Assembly: GCA_947481685.1 (NCBI GenBank)
Contig: CANKHA010000008.1
Span: forward strand, 29,780-93,779
Origin: Bradyrhizobiaceae bacterium
GTDB taxonomy: Bacteria > Pseudomonadota > Alphaproteobacteria > Rhizobiales > Xanthobacteraceae
DNA: 64,000 nucleotides
Reading direction: 5' to 3'
Shown: positions 49,216-56,178 of the stretch, one piece after another
Layout: every line of letters starts with the position of its first letter
How positions within the stretch are numbered: the stretch's first letter is position 1
Position numbers and translations under genes: made by a program
Notes under the pieces: generated by a model
Database searches by the model: none
Told to the model about the DNA's origin: nothing
The model's input: the letters and a program-made list of their open reading frames with translations, nothing else

Positions 49216-49782
49216 TCAGTCCTTGGCGCGTTCGGAGTAGGAGCCGTCCTCGGTCATGATGATCACGCGCGTGCCGGCGGTGATGTGGGTCGGCACCATG
49301 GTGCGCGCGCCGTTGGAAAGCTTGGCGGGCTTGAACGAGCCGGAAGCGGTCTGCCCCTTCATCGTCGGCTCGGTTTCCAAGATCTCGAGGGTGACGCGTT
49401 GCGGCAGTTCGATCGACACCGCGATGCCCTCGTAGACGCTGAGTTTTACCTTCATGCCTTCCTGGAGATAGACGGTCTGGTCGCCGATGACGTCGGCCGG
49501 GACCTGCACCTGATCGTAGCTCTCGCTGTTCATGAAGTGGTAGCCGTCGCCGTCCTGGTAGAGATAGCTGAATTCGCTGTCTTCGACGTGGGCGCGCTCG
49601 ACCTGTTCGGTGGTCTTGTAGCGCTGCTGGGTCTTCACGCCGTCGCTGATCCGGCGCATATCGACCTGGGTGGTCGGGGTGCCTTTGCCGGGGTGGAAGT
49701 TCTCGGCGTGCAGCACGGCATAAAGCCGCCCCTCGATTTCAACGATATTGCCTTTGCGAAGCGAACTGGCGATGACTTTCAC
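49216..49782 (-). CDS. efp: Elongation factor P
   Basis: Helps ribosomes through polyproline stretches, 188 aa. Seen: the three EF-P OB-like domains with the tip loop [16 protein letters not shown]; Lys33 is the residue that EpmA modifies with beta-lysine in other bacteria. The presence of epmA and epmB right next door (divergent) supports that this EF-P is of the lysylated type, not the rhamnosylated Arg type. The start is GTG at 49782, with AGGAT seven bases before it. Confidence 0.97.
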   Translation of the reverse strand: MKVIASSLRKGNIVEIEGRLYAVLHAENFHPGKGTPTTQVDMRRISDGVKTQQRYKTTEQVERAHVEDSEFSYLYQDGDGYHFMNSESYDQVQVPADVIGDQTVYLQEGMKVKLSVYEGIAVSIELPQRVTLEILETEPTMKGQTASGSFKPAKLSNGARTMVPTHITAGTRVIIMTEDGSYSERAKD

Positions 49783-49946
49783 GGATAATCCTCGAGGTTG
49801 GGAGGCCGAAGGTCAGCCCGCTTGGGAGTTCCACCATGGATTTCCCGGGGCGACGCTCAAGCGGTGATTTCGGGCCGCACCATACTGATCTTGAGGCCGG
49901 ATGCCAGCCTTTCCGGCATCCTGGGGCCGTATTGAGGTAAATTGGG

Positions 49947-50996
49947 ATGTCTGAGCCATCGCCCTGGTGGATGCCGGCCCGGCACGCCGACCGGCGGCCA
50001 TTTTTGCTGGCCCGGGGTCGAATCGCGGCCCGGATGCGGCAGTGGTTCGGGGAGCGGGATTTTTTCGAGGTCGAGACCGGCATCCTGCAGCGCTCGCCCG
50101 GCAACGAGACCCATCTTCACGCCTTCGCCACCGAATTACGGGGCTCGGACGGCGCCACCGCGCTGCGCTATCTGCGCACCTCCCCGGAGTTTGCCTGCAA
50201 GAAGCTGCTGGCGGCGGGCGAGCGGCGGATTTTCGATTTTGCCCGTGTGTTCCGCAACCGTGAGCGGACAGCACTGCACGCGCCGGAATTCACGATGCTG
50301 GAATGGTATCGCGCCAACGAGACTTACGACGTCCTGATGCAGGACTGCGCCGACCTGCTGGCGCTGGCTTCGGAGGCTGCCGCTACCAAGCGTTTCACGT
50401 TCCGGGATCGCAGCATCGATCCCGCGCTGCCACCGGAACGACTGAGCGTGGCCGAAGCCTTTCAGCGCCATGCGGGTATCGATTTGCTGGCGACGCTATC
50501 GGGTCAGGACACCGATTGCGAAGCGCTTACCGCCGCGGCGCAGTCGGCCGGCGTGCAGACTACGCATGACGACACGTGGGGTGACGTCTTCAGCCGCGTG
50601 CTGGTCGAGAAAGTTGAGCCGCAACTCGGATTCGAGCGCATTACCATTCTGGACGAATATCCGGCTGCCTTGTCGTCCCTGGCTCGGCCATCTCCCCGCG
50701 ATCCGCGCGTTGCCGAACGCTTCGAGCTCTTTGCTTGCGGTGTGGAGCTGGCGAACGCCTTCGGCGAGTTGAACGATCCGGTGGAGCAACGCCGCAGGCT
50801 GACGCAGGAGATGGCGGAGAAGGAGCGGCTCTACGGCGAGCGCTATCCGCTGGACGAGGAGTTTCTGGCCGCGCTTGGCGCCATGCCGTCGGCCAGTGGC
50901 ATCGCGTTGGGTTTCGACCGGCTGGTGATGCTGGCGACAGGCGCCTCGCGGATCGATCAGGTATTGTGGACGCCGCCTGCAGATGCTGTTGGATGA
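49947..50996 (+). CDS. epmA: EF-P lysine ligase EpmA (GenX/PoxA)
   Basis: Attaches (R)-beta-lysine to EF-P. It is a LysRS paralogue, 349 aa, without the N-terminal anticodon-binding domain. Seen: the class II motif 2 FRNRERTALHAPEF and motif 3 GIALGFDRLVMLATGASRID, with the LysRS-like adenylation domain between. Its divergence from efp (164 bases apart) puts enzyme and substrate side by side. The ATG at 49947 is used. Not to be confused with lysS: its length and lack of the OB anticodon domain separate it. Confidence 0.95.
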   Translation: MSEPSPWWMPARHADRRPFLLARGRIAARMRQWFGERDFFEVETGILQRSPGNETHLHAFATELRGSDGATALRYLRTSPEFACKKLLAAGERRIFDFARVFRNRERTALHAPEFTMLEWYRANETYDVLMQDCADLLALASEAAATKRFTFRDRSIDPALPPERLSVAEAFQRHAGIDLLATLSGQDTDCEALTAAAQSAGVQTTHDDTWGDVFSRVLVEKVEPQLGFERITILDEYPAALSSLARPSPRDPRVAERFELFACGVELANAFGELNDPVEQRRRLTQEMAEKERLYGERYPLDEEFLAALGAMPSASGIALGFDRLVMLATGASRIDQVLWTPPADAVG

Positions 50997-51059
50997 GTTT
51001 AGCCTTGTTTAAGACGCCAAGGCCCGTCAAAACGCAACTGTGTTGGATGGAATGACGCC

Positions 51060-52121
51060 ATGAGTTTGGACGAACGCACTCTTCGCAGCGCTGCTGAATT
51101 GCAAGCGAGCGGATTGATTCCAGAGGCGCAGTTTGCCGAACTGGAGCAAGTCGCGGCGCGCTACGCGGTGGCGATCACCCCGGACATGGCCGCGCTGATC
51201 GATCCTGCCGATGCCAACGATCCGATCGCACGCCAGTTCATTCCCGACGTGGCCGAACTGACGACGATGCGGGAGGAGAGGGCGGATCCGATCGGTGACG
51301 ATGCCCACAGTCCGGTCGAAGGGATAGTGCATCGCTATCCCGATCGCGTGTTGTTCAAGCTCGTGCATGTCTGCGCGGTCTATTGCCGGTTCTGCTTCCG
51401 CCGCGAAATGGTCGGCCCCGGACAGAAACATGCGCTCTCGCATGAAGCGATGGAGCATGCGCTCGGCTACATCCGTACGCATCCAGAGGTCTGGGAGGTC
51501 ATCCTGACCGGCGGCGACCCGCTGGTGCTGTCACCGCGGCGGTTGCAATCCATCGTCGAGCAACTGGCCGCCATCGATCATGTGAAGGTGCTGCGCATTC
51601 ACACCCGCGTGCCGGTCGTCGATCCGGATAGTGTCACGCCCGCACTGATGCAAGCGCTGAAGGCGTTCGGCAAGGCTGTCTATGTCGTGCTTCACGTGAA
51701 TCATGCGCGCGAGCTGACGGACAAGGCGAGGGCGGCCTGCGCGCAGCTCGCCGACGCCGGCATCCCACTCCTCAGCCAGTCGGTGCTGCTGAAGGGGGTC
51801 AACGACAACGCGGAGACGCTTGGCGAACTAATGCGCGCTTTGGTCGAGAACCGGATCAAGCCCTATTACCTGCATCACGGAGACCTCGCGCCCGGTACGT
51901 CGCACCTGCGCACCGGTATCGAACAGGGTCAGGACCTGATGCGCGCGCTGCGCGGGGACTTTTCCGGCCTCTGCCAGCCGACCTATGTGCTCGACATTCC
52001 GGGCGGACATGGCAAGTCGCCGGTCGGGCCGAATTATCTGCAAGCGCGGCACGATGCCGGTCTGGTCGTCGAAGATTACCGTGGTGGCCAGCACCGCTAT
52101 CCTCCGCTGGCAAGCGATTAG
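51060..52121 (+). CDS. epmB: EF-P lysine 2,3-aminomutase EpmB (radical SAM)
   Basis: Radical SAM enzyme that converts L-alpha-lysine to (R)-beta-lysine for EpmA. The 353-aa protein has the [4Fe-4S] motif C105-x3-C109-x2-C112 (CAVYCRFC) and the PLP lysine K319 in DIPGGHGKSPVGP, both as in lysine aminomutases. It starts 63 bases after epmA, same strand, so a two-gene operon is likely. EpmC, the hydroxylase that finishes the modification in enterobacteria, is not in the window. The stop overlaps the convergent lipoprotein stop by four bases. Confidence 0.95.
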   Translation: MSLDERTLRSAAELQASGLIPEAQFAELEQVAARYAVAITPDMAALIDPADANDPIARQFIPDVAELTTMREERADPIGDDAHSPVEGIVHRYPDRVLFKLVHVCAVYCRFCFRREMVGPGQKHALSHEAMEHALGYIRTHPEVWEVILTGGDPLVLSPRRLQSIVEQLAAIDHVKVLRIHTRVPVVDPDSVTPALMQALKAFGKAVYVVLHVNHARELTDKARAACAQLADAGIPLLSQSVLLKGVNDNAETLGELMRALVENRIKPYYLHHGDLAPGTSHLRTGIEQGQDLMRALRGDFSGLCQPTYVLDIPGGHGKSPVGPNYLQARHDAGLVVEDYRGGQHRYPPLASD

Positions 52122-52570
52122 CGCTTCAACTGCTCAAGCTCGGGGAAGGGCTGATAAGTGGCGCTCGCGCAGTATTCGCGCAGCGGCTGCAACGGGCCGC
52201 TGTTGCTTCCCGCAGCGGTCGCGCGCCCAAGCTCGATCATGCGGTCGAATTTTCCGGAAACGAAGATGGCGAGATGGTCGCGCAAGCCGGTATATTTGCT
52301 CCCGGCGCTTTTCGCGTTGTAGCGAAGGCAGGCGGCATAGCGTTCGGTATCCAGAACATAAAGTTTCGTTGGCTCCGACATTGTGGCTTCGCGCACATTG
52401 GTCGGATCGTTGAGGTAGGTTTTCATGAACGCGAGCAGATCCGGTTTGTAATTCTCCGGTTTGACGTTCTGGGTTTCGATCGTCTTGCGCGTCAATTCGT
52501 TCTGATAGGCGTCGGCACATCCGGCCAGCGCCATGCCGATTGACACCAGAACTGGGAAAATCCGTCTCAT
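52118..52570 (-). CDS. Putative lipoprotein of unknown function
   Basis: A 150-aa lipoprotein: residues 1-17 form a lipoprotein signal with the lipobox ALAGC and Cys18 as the lipid site. The mature part, about 130 residues, contains NELTRKTIETQNVKPENYKPDLLAFMKTYLNDP and a cysteine pair (AACLRYNAKS and REYCASAT) that could form a disulfide. I recognise no named domain. It probably sits on the periplasmic face of a membrane. It converges with epmB. Confidence 0.8.
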   Translation of the reverse strand: MRRIFPVLVSIGMALAGCADAYQNELTRKTIETQNVKPENYKPDLLAFMKTYLNDPTNVREATMSEPTKLYVLDTERYAACLRYNAKSAGSKYTGLRDHLAIFVSGKFDRMIELGRATAAGSNSGPLQPLREYCASATYQPFPELEQLKR

Positions 52571-52607
52571 TCCTGCTCGCTGGGAACCTGGTGCGTCGCC
52601 GAAAAGA

Positions 52608-52639
52608 AGAAAGCCCGGCGCTTCCGCGTCGGGCTTTCT
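52608..52639 (-). terminator. Terminator of the cold-shock gene
   Basis: Arms 52608-52621 and 52626-52639 pair at 13 of 14 bases around a 4-base loop. On the minus strand it lies 27 bases past the csp stop and is followed by a T-rich run (TTCTTTTC), so it looks like a rho-independent terminator. Confidence 0.75.
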
Positions 52640-52665
52640 CCGTTACCTGGTCAGGCGACGATGAG

Positions 52666-52875
52666 CTAGGTCACCTTAAGATTTTCGGCCGACTGCTTGC
52701 CGCGGTTTTCCACGATCTCGTATTCGACGACTTGCCCTTCGTTCAGGGTGCTGAGGCCGGCGCGCTCCACAGCCGAAATATGTACGAACACGTCCCGACC
52801 GCCGCCGCCCTGCGGCTGGATAAAGCCGTAGCCTTTGGTCGGGTTGAACCACTTAACAGTGCCTCGAGCCATCAT
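52666..52875 (-). CDS. Cold-shock domain protein (CspA family)
   Basis: Single CSD RNA chaperone, 69 aa. Seen: RNP1 [11 protein letters not shown]2 DVFVHISAV and the WFNPTKG start of the domain. A Gly-rich loop (QGGGGRD) is slightly longer than in E. coli CspA. Two start codons stand together (52875 and 52872); a GGAGA site favours the second by spacing. It has its own terminator and is monocistronic. Confidence 0.95.
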   Translation of the reverse strand: MMARGTVKWFNPTKGYGFIQPQGGGGRDVFVHISAVERAGLSTLNEGQVVEYEIVENRGKQSAENLKVT

Positions 52876-53085
52876 CGATCTCCAAGTAGTAAAAAACTTG
52901 CGGCCACGCTTGCGGTCGCACGCAGCCTTCCGTGGCCACAGACCTCAGGATAGCGCAGAAACAAGCAGGGCGCTATGGCCAGAATGGCCGCTTCCGGCCA
53001 GCCGAGCAGGCCCTGAAGAGGGCGTTTGCCGCCTGATTTCACTACGGTAAGTCGGTGCCGATGAGGTTACGAATCGGTGAGGGAA

Positions 53086-53161
53086 TGGTGCGCCCAAGGG
53101 GAATCGAACCCCTGTTTTCGCCGTGAAAGGGCGACGTCCTGGACCGCTAGACGATGGGCGC
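53086..53161 (-). tRNA. tRNA-Glu (anticodon TTC)
   Basis: A 76-nt gene read on the minus strand, with the acceptor arms GCGCCCA and TGGGCGC, an anticodon loop containing TTTCAC (anticodon TTC), a TTCGATT T-loop, a discriminator A and an encoded CCA. Its 5' end lies inside the last codons of the upstream gloA reading frame (overlap 53147-53161), and its promoter lies at 53172-53200. Confidence 0.95.
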
Positions 53162-53171
53162 GGGGCGGGGA

Positions 53172-53200
53172 GATATAGATTGCTTAGCCGGGACCGGCAA
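53172..53200 (-). promoter_or_regulatory. Promoter of tRNA-Glu inside the gloA frame
   Basis: On the minus strand TTGCCG (53195-53200) and TATATC (53172-53177) are 17 bases apart, and a C-rich leader of about 10 bases leads to the tRNA. The promoter lies within the last codons of gloA and explains their sequence. Confidence 0.55.
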
Positions 53201-53531
53201 GCGCTTCCGTTCACGCGGTGGCCGGTTGATCGTGACCCCAGCCCTCATCAGCCGGTCGCAAAACGCATAGATGTCATCGACTTCGTAGGCGAGGTGGCCG
53301 AAGTAGCGCGCCTCGCCGTAGTCCTCAGTATCCCAGTTGTAGGTGAGTTCGACCAGCGGCGCGTCGCGTCCGCTGCGCTTGCTCTCCTTGACCAGGCTTT
53401 CGTCGGCCGGCGCCGCGAGGAAGACGAGGGTGAAGCGGGCTTTGTCGCTGTCGTGCCGCCGCACCTCCCGCAGCCCAAGCTTGTTGCAATAGAAGTCCAG
53501 CGCATCGTCGAGATTGCGCACGCGCAGCATG

Positions 53532-53548
53532 GTGTGCAGAAATCGCAT
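53532..53548 (-). repeat. 17-bp repeat, copy 1 (start of gloA)
   Basis: GTGTGCAGAAATCGCAT on the plus strand, repeated exactly at 54045-54061. It covers the first codons of gloA (MRFLHT). Confidence 0.8.
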
Positions 53549-53683
53549 GGTGGCTTCTCCGTTAAGGTCGTTGCGAAAACCGAGAGTGGCGTTGTGAGGT
53601 GTGGTCTTTGCACTTGCCATGACGGGCGAGGTGCCTCAACAAACGCCTGCTTTAACAAGCGTATATCAATCCAGCTAAAGGCC

Positions 53684-53905
53684 TCAGCCGCCTGCGCTGT
53701 CTACCATGTAAGTGCGGAAGTGCATGTCGACACCGACCACTGCCCCTGACACCAAAATAAACAGGACGCCGGCCAACAGCACCTGCCTCCAAATGTTGAT
53801 ACGAGAGGCGAGGAAGCTCACGACCAGGAGCCAACTCCCCAAGGCCAAGCTGAACCACACGAAGTAGCTGGCGAGCATCGTTTCAGCCGTGTCCAGCTCG
53901 GACAT
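53684..53905 (-). CDS. Small two-helix membrane protein
   Basis: A 73-aa ORF with two hydrophobic segments, about residues 12-31 (SYFVWFSLALGSWLLVV) and 41-59 (VLLAGVLFILVSGAVVGVD), joined by a basic loop (RINIWRQ). No named family is recognised. The ribosome site is weak, so it may not be translated. It is 21 bases downstream of a 28-codon hydrophobic ORF on the same strand. Confidence 0.45.
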   Translation of the reverse strand: MSELDTAETMLASYFVWFSLALGSWLLVVSFLASRINIWRQVLLAGVLFILVSGAVVGVDMHFRTYMVDSAGG

Positions 53906-53926
53906 GAACCCGTCAGGGAATCCGGC

Positions 53927-54013
53927 CTACATGATGTATTGTGAATAAAGTTGCACCGTGAGGACGAACAGGAATAGCGCAAGCAAGAACGGGACGACGC
54001 GCCTCATTATCAT
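53927..54013 (-). CDS. Very small hydrophobic ORF (28 aa)
   Basis: Not in any recognised family. From ATG 54013 (or ATG 54007) the frame reads a basic start (MIMRRVV) and a single hydrophobic helix (PFLLALFLFVLTVQL), ending YSQYIM and TAG. Such single-helix peptides are typical of small membrane proteins, but chance cannot be excluded. The start lacks a strong ribosome site. It sits 21 bases before the 73-aa ORF. Confidence 0.3.
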   Translation of the reverse strand: MIMRRVVPFLLALFLFVLTVQLYSQYIM

Positions 54014-54034
54014 GTTTGGCCTGCTCATGGATTT

Positions 54035-54061
54035 TCACGCCAGTGTGTGCAGAAATCGCAT
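54035..54061 (-). pseudogene. Remnant of a second gloA start (MRFLHTLA)
   Basis: An 8-codon frame starting at ATG 54061, whose first six codons equal those of gloA through the 17-bp repeat 54045-54061, then stops. A perfect AAGGAG site lies at 54067-54072, five bases before the ATG. It appears to be what is left of a second copy of the gloA 5' end, or the original start of gloA before a rearrangement. Confidence 0.5.
54045..54061 (-). repeat. 17-bp repeat, copy 2
   Basis: Exact copy of 53532-53548, same orientation, 513 bases away. Confidence 0.8.
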
Positions 54062-54101
54062 TGTCGCTCCTTTTACGTCTCAAACCTTGCGCCCAGCACA
54101 A

Positions 54102-54857
54102 ATGATCGCGCCCGATCTCGAGACCGCCATCGATCGTCTGCGAGGACTGATCGATCAATCGCCCGTCGTTGTCCCGTTTACCGGCGCGGGGATCTCCACC
54201 GAGTGCGGGATCCCTGACTTTCGGTCTCCGGGCGGGCTTTGGACCAAAAACCGCCCGATCCCTTACGACGAGTTTATCGCCAGTCAGGATATGCGTAACG
54301 AGGCTTGGCGCCGGAGGTTCGCCATGGAAGCGAGTTTTGCAGCCGCAGGTCCGGGCCGTGGACATCAGGCTTTGGCCTCCCTGCATCGCGCCGGCAAGAT
54401 CCCCGCGTTGATCACGCAGAACATCGATAACCTGCATCAGGCCTCGGGCTTTGCTCCCGAAAGCGTGGTCGAGCTGCATGGCAATACAACCTATGCGACC
54501 TGTCTTGGCTGCGGAGAGCGCTACGCGTTATCGTGGGTGCGCGAGCGGTTCGAGCCAGCAGAAGAAGCGCCGGACTGCCCGGGTTGTGGTGGCTACATCA
54601 AGTCGGCGACGGTCTCCTTCGGTCAGGCGATGCCGGTTGCGGCAATGCAGCGCGCTGAAGAACTGACACTCACCTGCGATCTGTTTCTCGCCATTGGATC
54701 CTCGCTCGTGGTGTGGCCGGCAGCGGGATTTCCGCTGATGGCGAAACGGAATAGCGCGGCTTTGATCATCATCAACCGGGAGCCGACCGAGTTCGACGGC
54801 ATTGCCGATCTTGTCGTGCGCCAGGACATCGGCGACGCGCTTGCGCCTTTCGTCTAG
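54102..54857 (+). CDS. Sir2 family NAD-dependent deacylase
   Basis: Removes acetyl (or longer acyl) groups from protein lysines using NAD, 251 aa. Seen: FTGAGISTECGIPDFRS (NAD site, GAGIS 28-32), TQNIDNLHQ, the catalytic His126 in ELHGN, four zinc cysteines (C134, C137, C159, C162) and SFGQAMP. The Tyr/Arg pair that marks CobB-type desuccinylases is not clear, so I would not say which acyl it prefers. The frame extends further upstream, but MIAPDLETAIDRL at 54102 is the likelier start. Confidence 0.92.
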   Translation: MIAPDLETAIDRLRGLIDQSPVVVPFTGAGISTECGIPDFRSPGGLWTKNRPIPYDEFIASQDMRNEAWRRRFAMEASFAAAGPGRGHQALASLHRAGKIPALITQNIDNLHQASGFAPESVVELHGNTTYATCLGCGERYALSWVRERFEPAEEAPDCPGCGGYIKSATVSFGQAMPVAAMQRAEELTLTCDLFLAIGSSLVVWPAAGFPLMAKRNSAALIIINREPTEFDGIADLVVRQDIGDALAPFV

Positions 54858-55003
54858 CAATCGCGAATCACTCACAAGGGTGTTCACAAACCTGAATGCA
54901 ATTTCATTTTTGTCTTTTACATCGTGCACTCAATGTTATCTTCGATTGTAGAGATTCGTCGAAGCGTCCGGAAGAGACGCCCTAAGCTGCGACGTACGGC
55001 TTC

Positions 55004-55612
55004 ATGTCGTCCGACGGGATTGAGCAAAAGATGCCCGTGACAAATATCGGGCTGGGGCCTGAAGAGGTCGTCGGCCTTGAAGAGGCGACGTCAGCTAACC
55101 TCATCGAGGTCACTGGTGTTATCAAATGGTTCGATGTGTCGAAGGGTTTCGGCTTCATCATTCCGGATAACGGCATGGCGGATGTCCTGCTGCACGTGAC
55201 CTGCCTCCGCCGCGACGGCTTCCAGACGGCTTACGAAGGTGCCCGGGTGGTGGTGGAAGCCTTGGCGAGGCCCAAGGGTCTCCAGGCGTTCCGCGTTGTC
55301 TCGATGGATGACTCCACGGCCATCCATCCGGCGCAGATGCCTCCGCCTCGCACCCATGTTACGGTGGCGCCCACGAGTGGTCTCGAACGGGCACAGGTCA
55401 AATGGTTCAACCGGTTGCGTGGCTTCGGTTTTTTGACGCGGGGCGATGGGACTCCGGATGTCTTCATCCACATGGAGACATTGCGCCGCTTCGGTCTCGC
55501 GGAGCTGCGTCCCGGTCAGTTCGTCATGGTCCGGTTTGGGCCGGGGCCGAAGGGACTGATGGCTGCGGAAATCCATCCGGAAACCGGACCGCAGGGTCCC
55601 GTTTCGCACTGA
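55004..55612 (+). CDS. Protein with two cold-shock domains
   Basis: A 202-aa RNA/ssDNA-binding protein with two CSDs: the first (about 35-100) has [14 protein letters not shown] and a variant RNP2, DVLLHV; the second (about 130-190) has [16 protein letters not shown] and [10 protein letters not shown] Pro-rich linker lies between. This two-domain type is common in alphaproteobacteria (Caulobacter CspC/CspD-like) and may act late in growth or in stress. The gap upstream (54858-55003) is AT-rich and likely carries the leader. The ATG at 55004 is used; the first 30 residues are not part of a CSD. Confidence 0.88.
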   Translation: MSSDGIEQKMPVTNIGLGPEEVVGLEEATSANLIEVTGVIKWFDVSKGFGFIIPDNGMADVLLHVTCLRRDGFQTAYEGARVVVEALARPKGLQAFRVVSMDDSTAIHPAQMPPPRTHVTVAPTSGLERAQVKWFNRLRGFGFLTRGDGTPDVFIHMETLRRFGLAELRPGQFVMVRFGPGPKGLMAAEIHPETGPQGPVSH

Positions 55613-55641
55613 CCAGCACGCGAAGCTCTCGTTCCATTCCC

Positions 55642-56157
55642 ATGGTTGCATCCGCCGTTCGCGCCGCGCTGCTGGCGCTCGGAGTTCTTTTTTTTGCTGG
55701 CGGAGCCCACGCGCAGAAGGCTGAGCCGCCGAAAGCAGAGCAGCAGAAGGTCGAGCCACCGAAGGCCGAAGCGCCAAAGCCCGAGCCACAAAAGATCGAG
55801 ATCGCGAGCAAGGCCGGTACGCGTCCCTTCACTGTCGAAATGGCTGTCACGGACGAGGAGCGGTCCCGCGGGTTGATGTTCCGCAAGGAGCTGCCGGACG
55901 GTACCGGCATGCTGTTCGACTTCAAGCAGGAGCAGGAAGTCGGGTTCTGGATGAAGAACACCTATATCCCGCTCGACATGATCTTTATCCGGGCGGATGG
56001 CACCATCCGGCGCATTGCCGCGAACACCGAGCCGCTGTCCGAACGGACGGTGCCATCCAGCGGCGCCGTGCGTTACGTGCTGGAGGTGATTGGCGGCACA
56101 GCGAAGAAGCTCGGGATCGAGCCGGGCGACAAGGTGTCAGGCCCGGCGCTCCACTGA
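55642..56157 (+). CDS. Secreted DUF192 family protein
   Basis: A 171-aa exported protein. A signal peptide (about 1-24, ending AHA) is followed by a Lys/Pro/Glu-rich linker with repeating KAEPPK / KVEPPK units, and then a DUF192 domain (about 60-170) with the features EERSRGLMFRKELP, GMLFDF, VGFWMKNTYIPLDMIFI and EPGDKV. Function is not known. The start ATG at 55642 is chosen because it gives the signal peptide; the frame runs further upstream inside the previous gene's end. It lies 29 bases after the cold-shock gene. Confidence 0.88.
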   Translation: MVASAVRAALLALGVLFFAGGAHAQKAEPPKAEQQKVEPPKAEAPKPEPQKIEIASKAGTRPFTVEMAVTDEERSRGLMFRKELPDGTGMLFDFKQEQEVGFWMKNTYIPLDMIFIRADGTIRRIAANTEPLSERTVPSSGAVRYVLEVIGGTAKKLGIEPGDKVSGPALH

Positions 56158-56178
56158 TTTCGTGTTGGTAGGAAACGT

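Larger units (their letters stand above)
53147..53548 (-). pseudogene. gloA: gloA: lactoylglutathione lyase, 3' end lost
   Basis: Glyoxalase I converts the methylglyoxal-glutathione adduct to S-lactoylglutathione. The frame from ATG 53548 (with GGAGAAG) encodes a normal N-terminal 110 residues with metal ligands His5, Glu67 (VELTYNW) and His85 (FGHLAY). After ITINRPPR-like VTINRPPR the family sequence with the fourth ligand (PDGxxIELL) is missing; instead the frame runs RERKRLPVPAKQSIS and ends in the tRNA-Glu gene. These last codons are the tRNA promoter DNA. I found no shifted frame carrying the missing part, so it looks like a deletion. Activity is probably lost. Confidence 0.7.

Noticed and set aside
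49947..50996. Second lysyl-tRNA synthetase
   Set aside because: It lacks the anticodon-binding domain and lies next to efp and epmB, so it is EpmA.
53086..53161. tRNA-Glu as an integration site of a mobile island
   Set aside because: The damage is at the 5' side of the tRNA gene, and I see no integrase and no direct repeat of the tRNA 3' end.
54982..55176. Short minus-strand frame across the start of the two-CSD gene
   Set aside because: It is a shadow of a clear gene.
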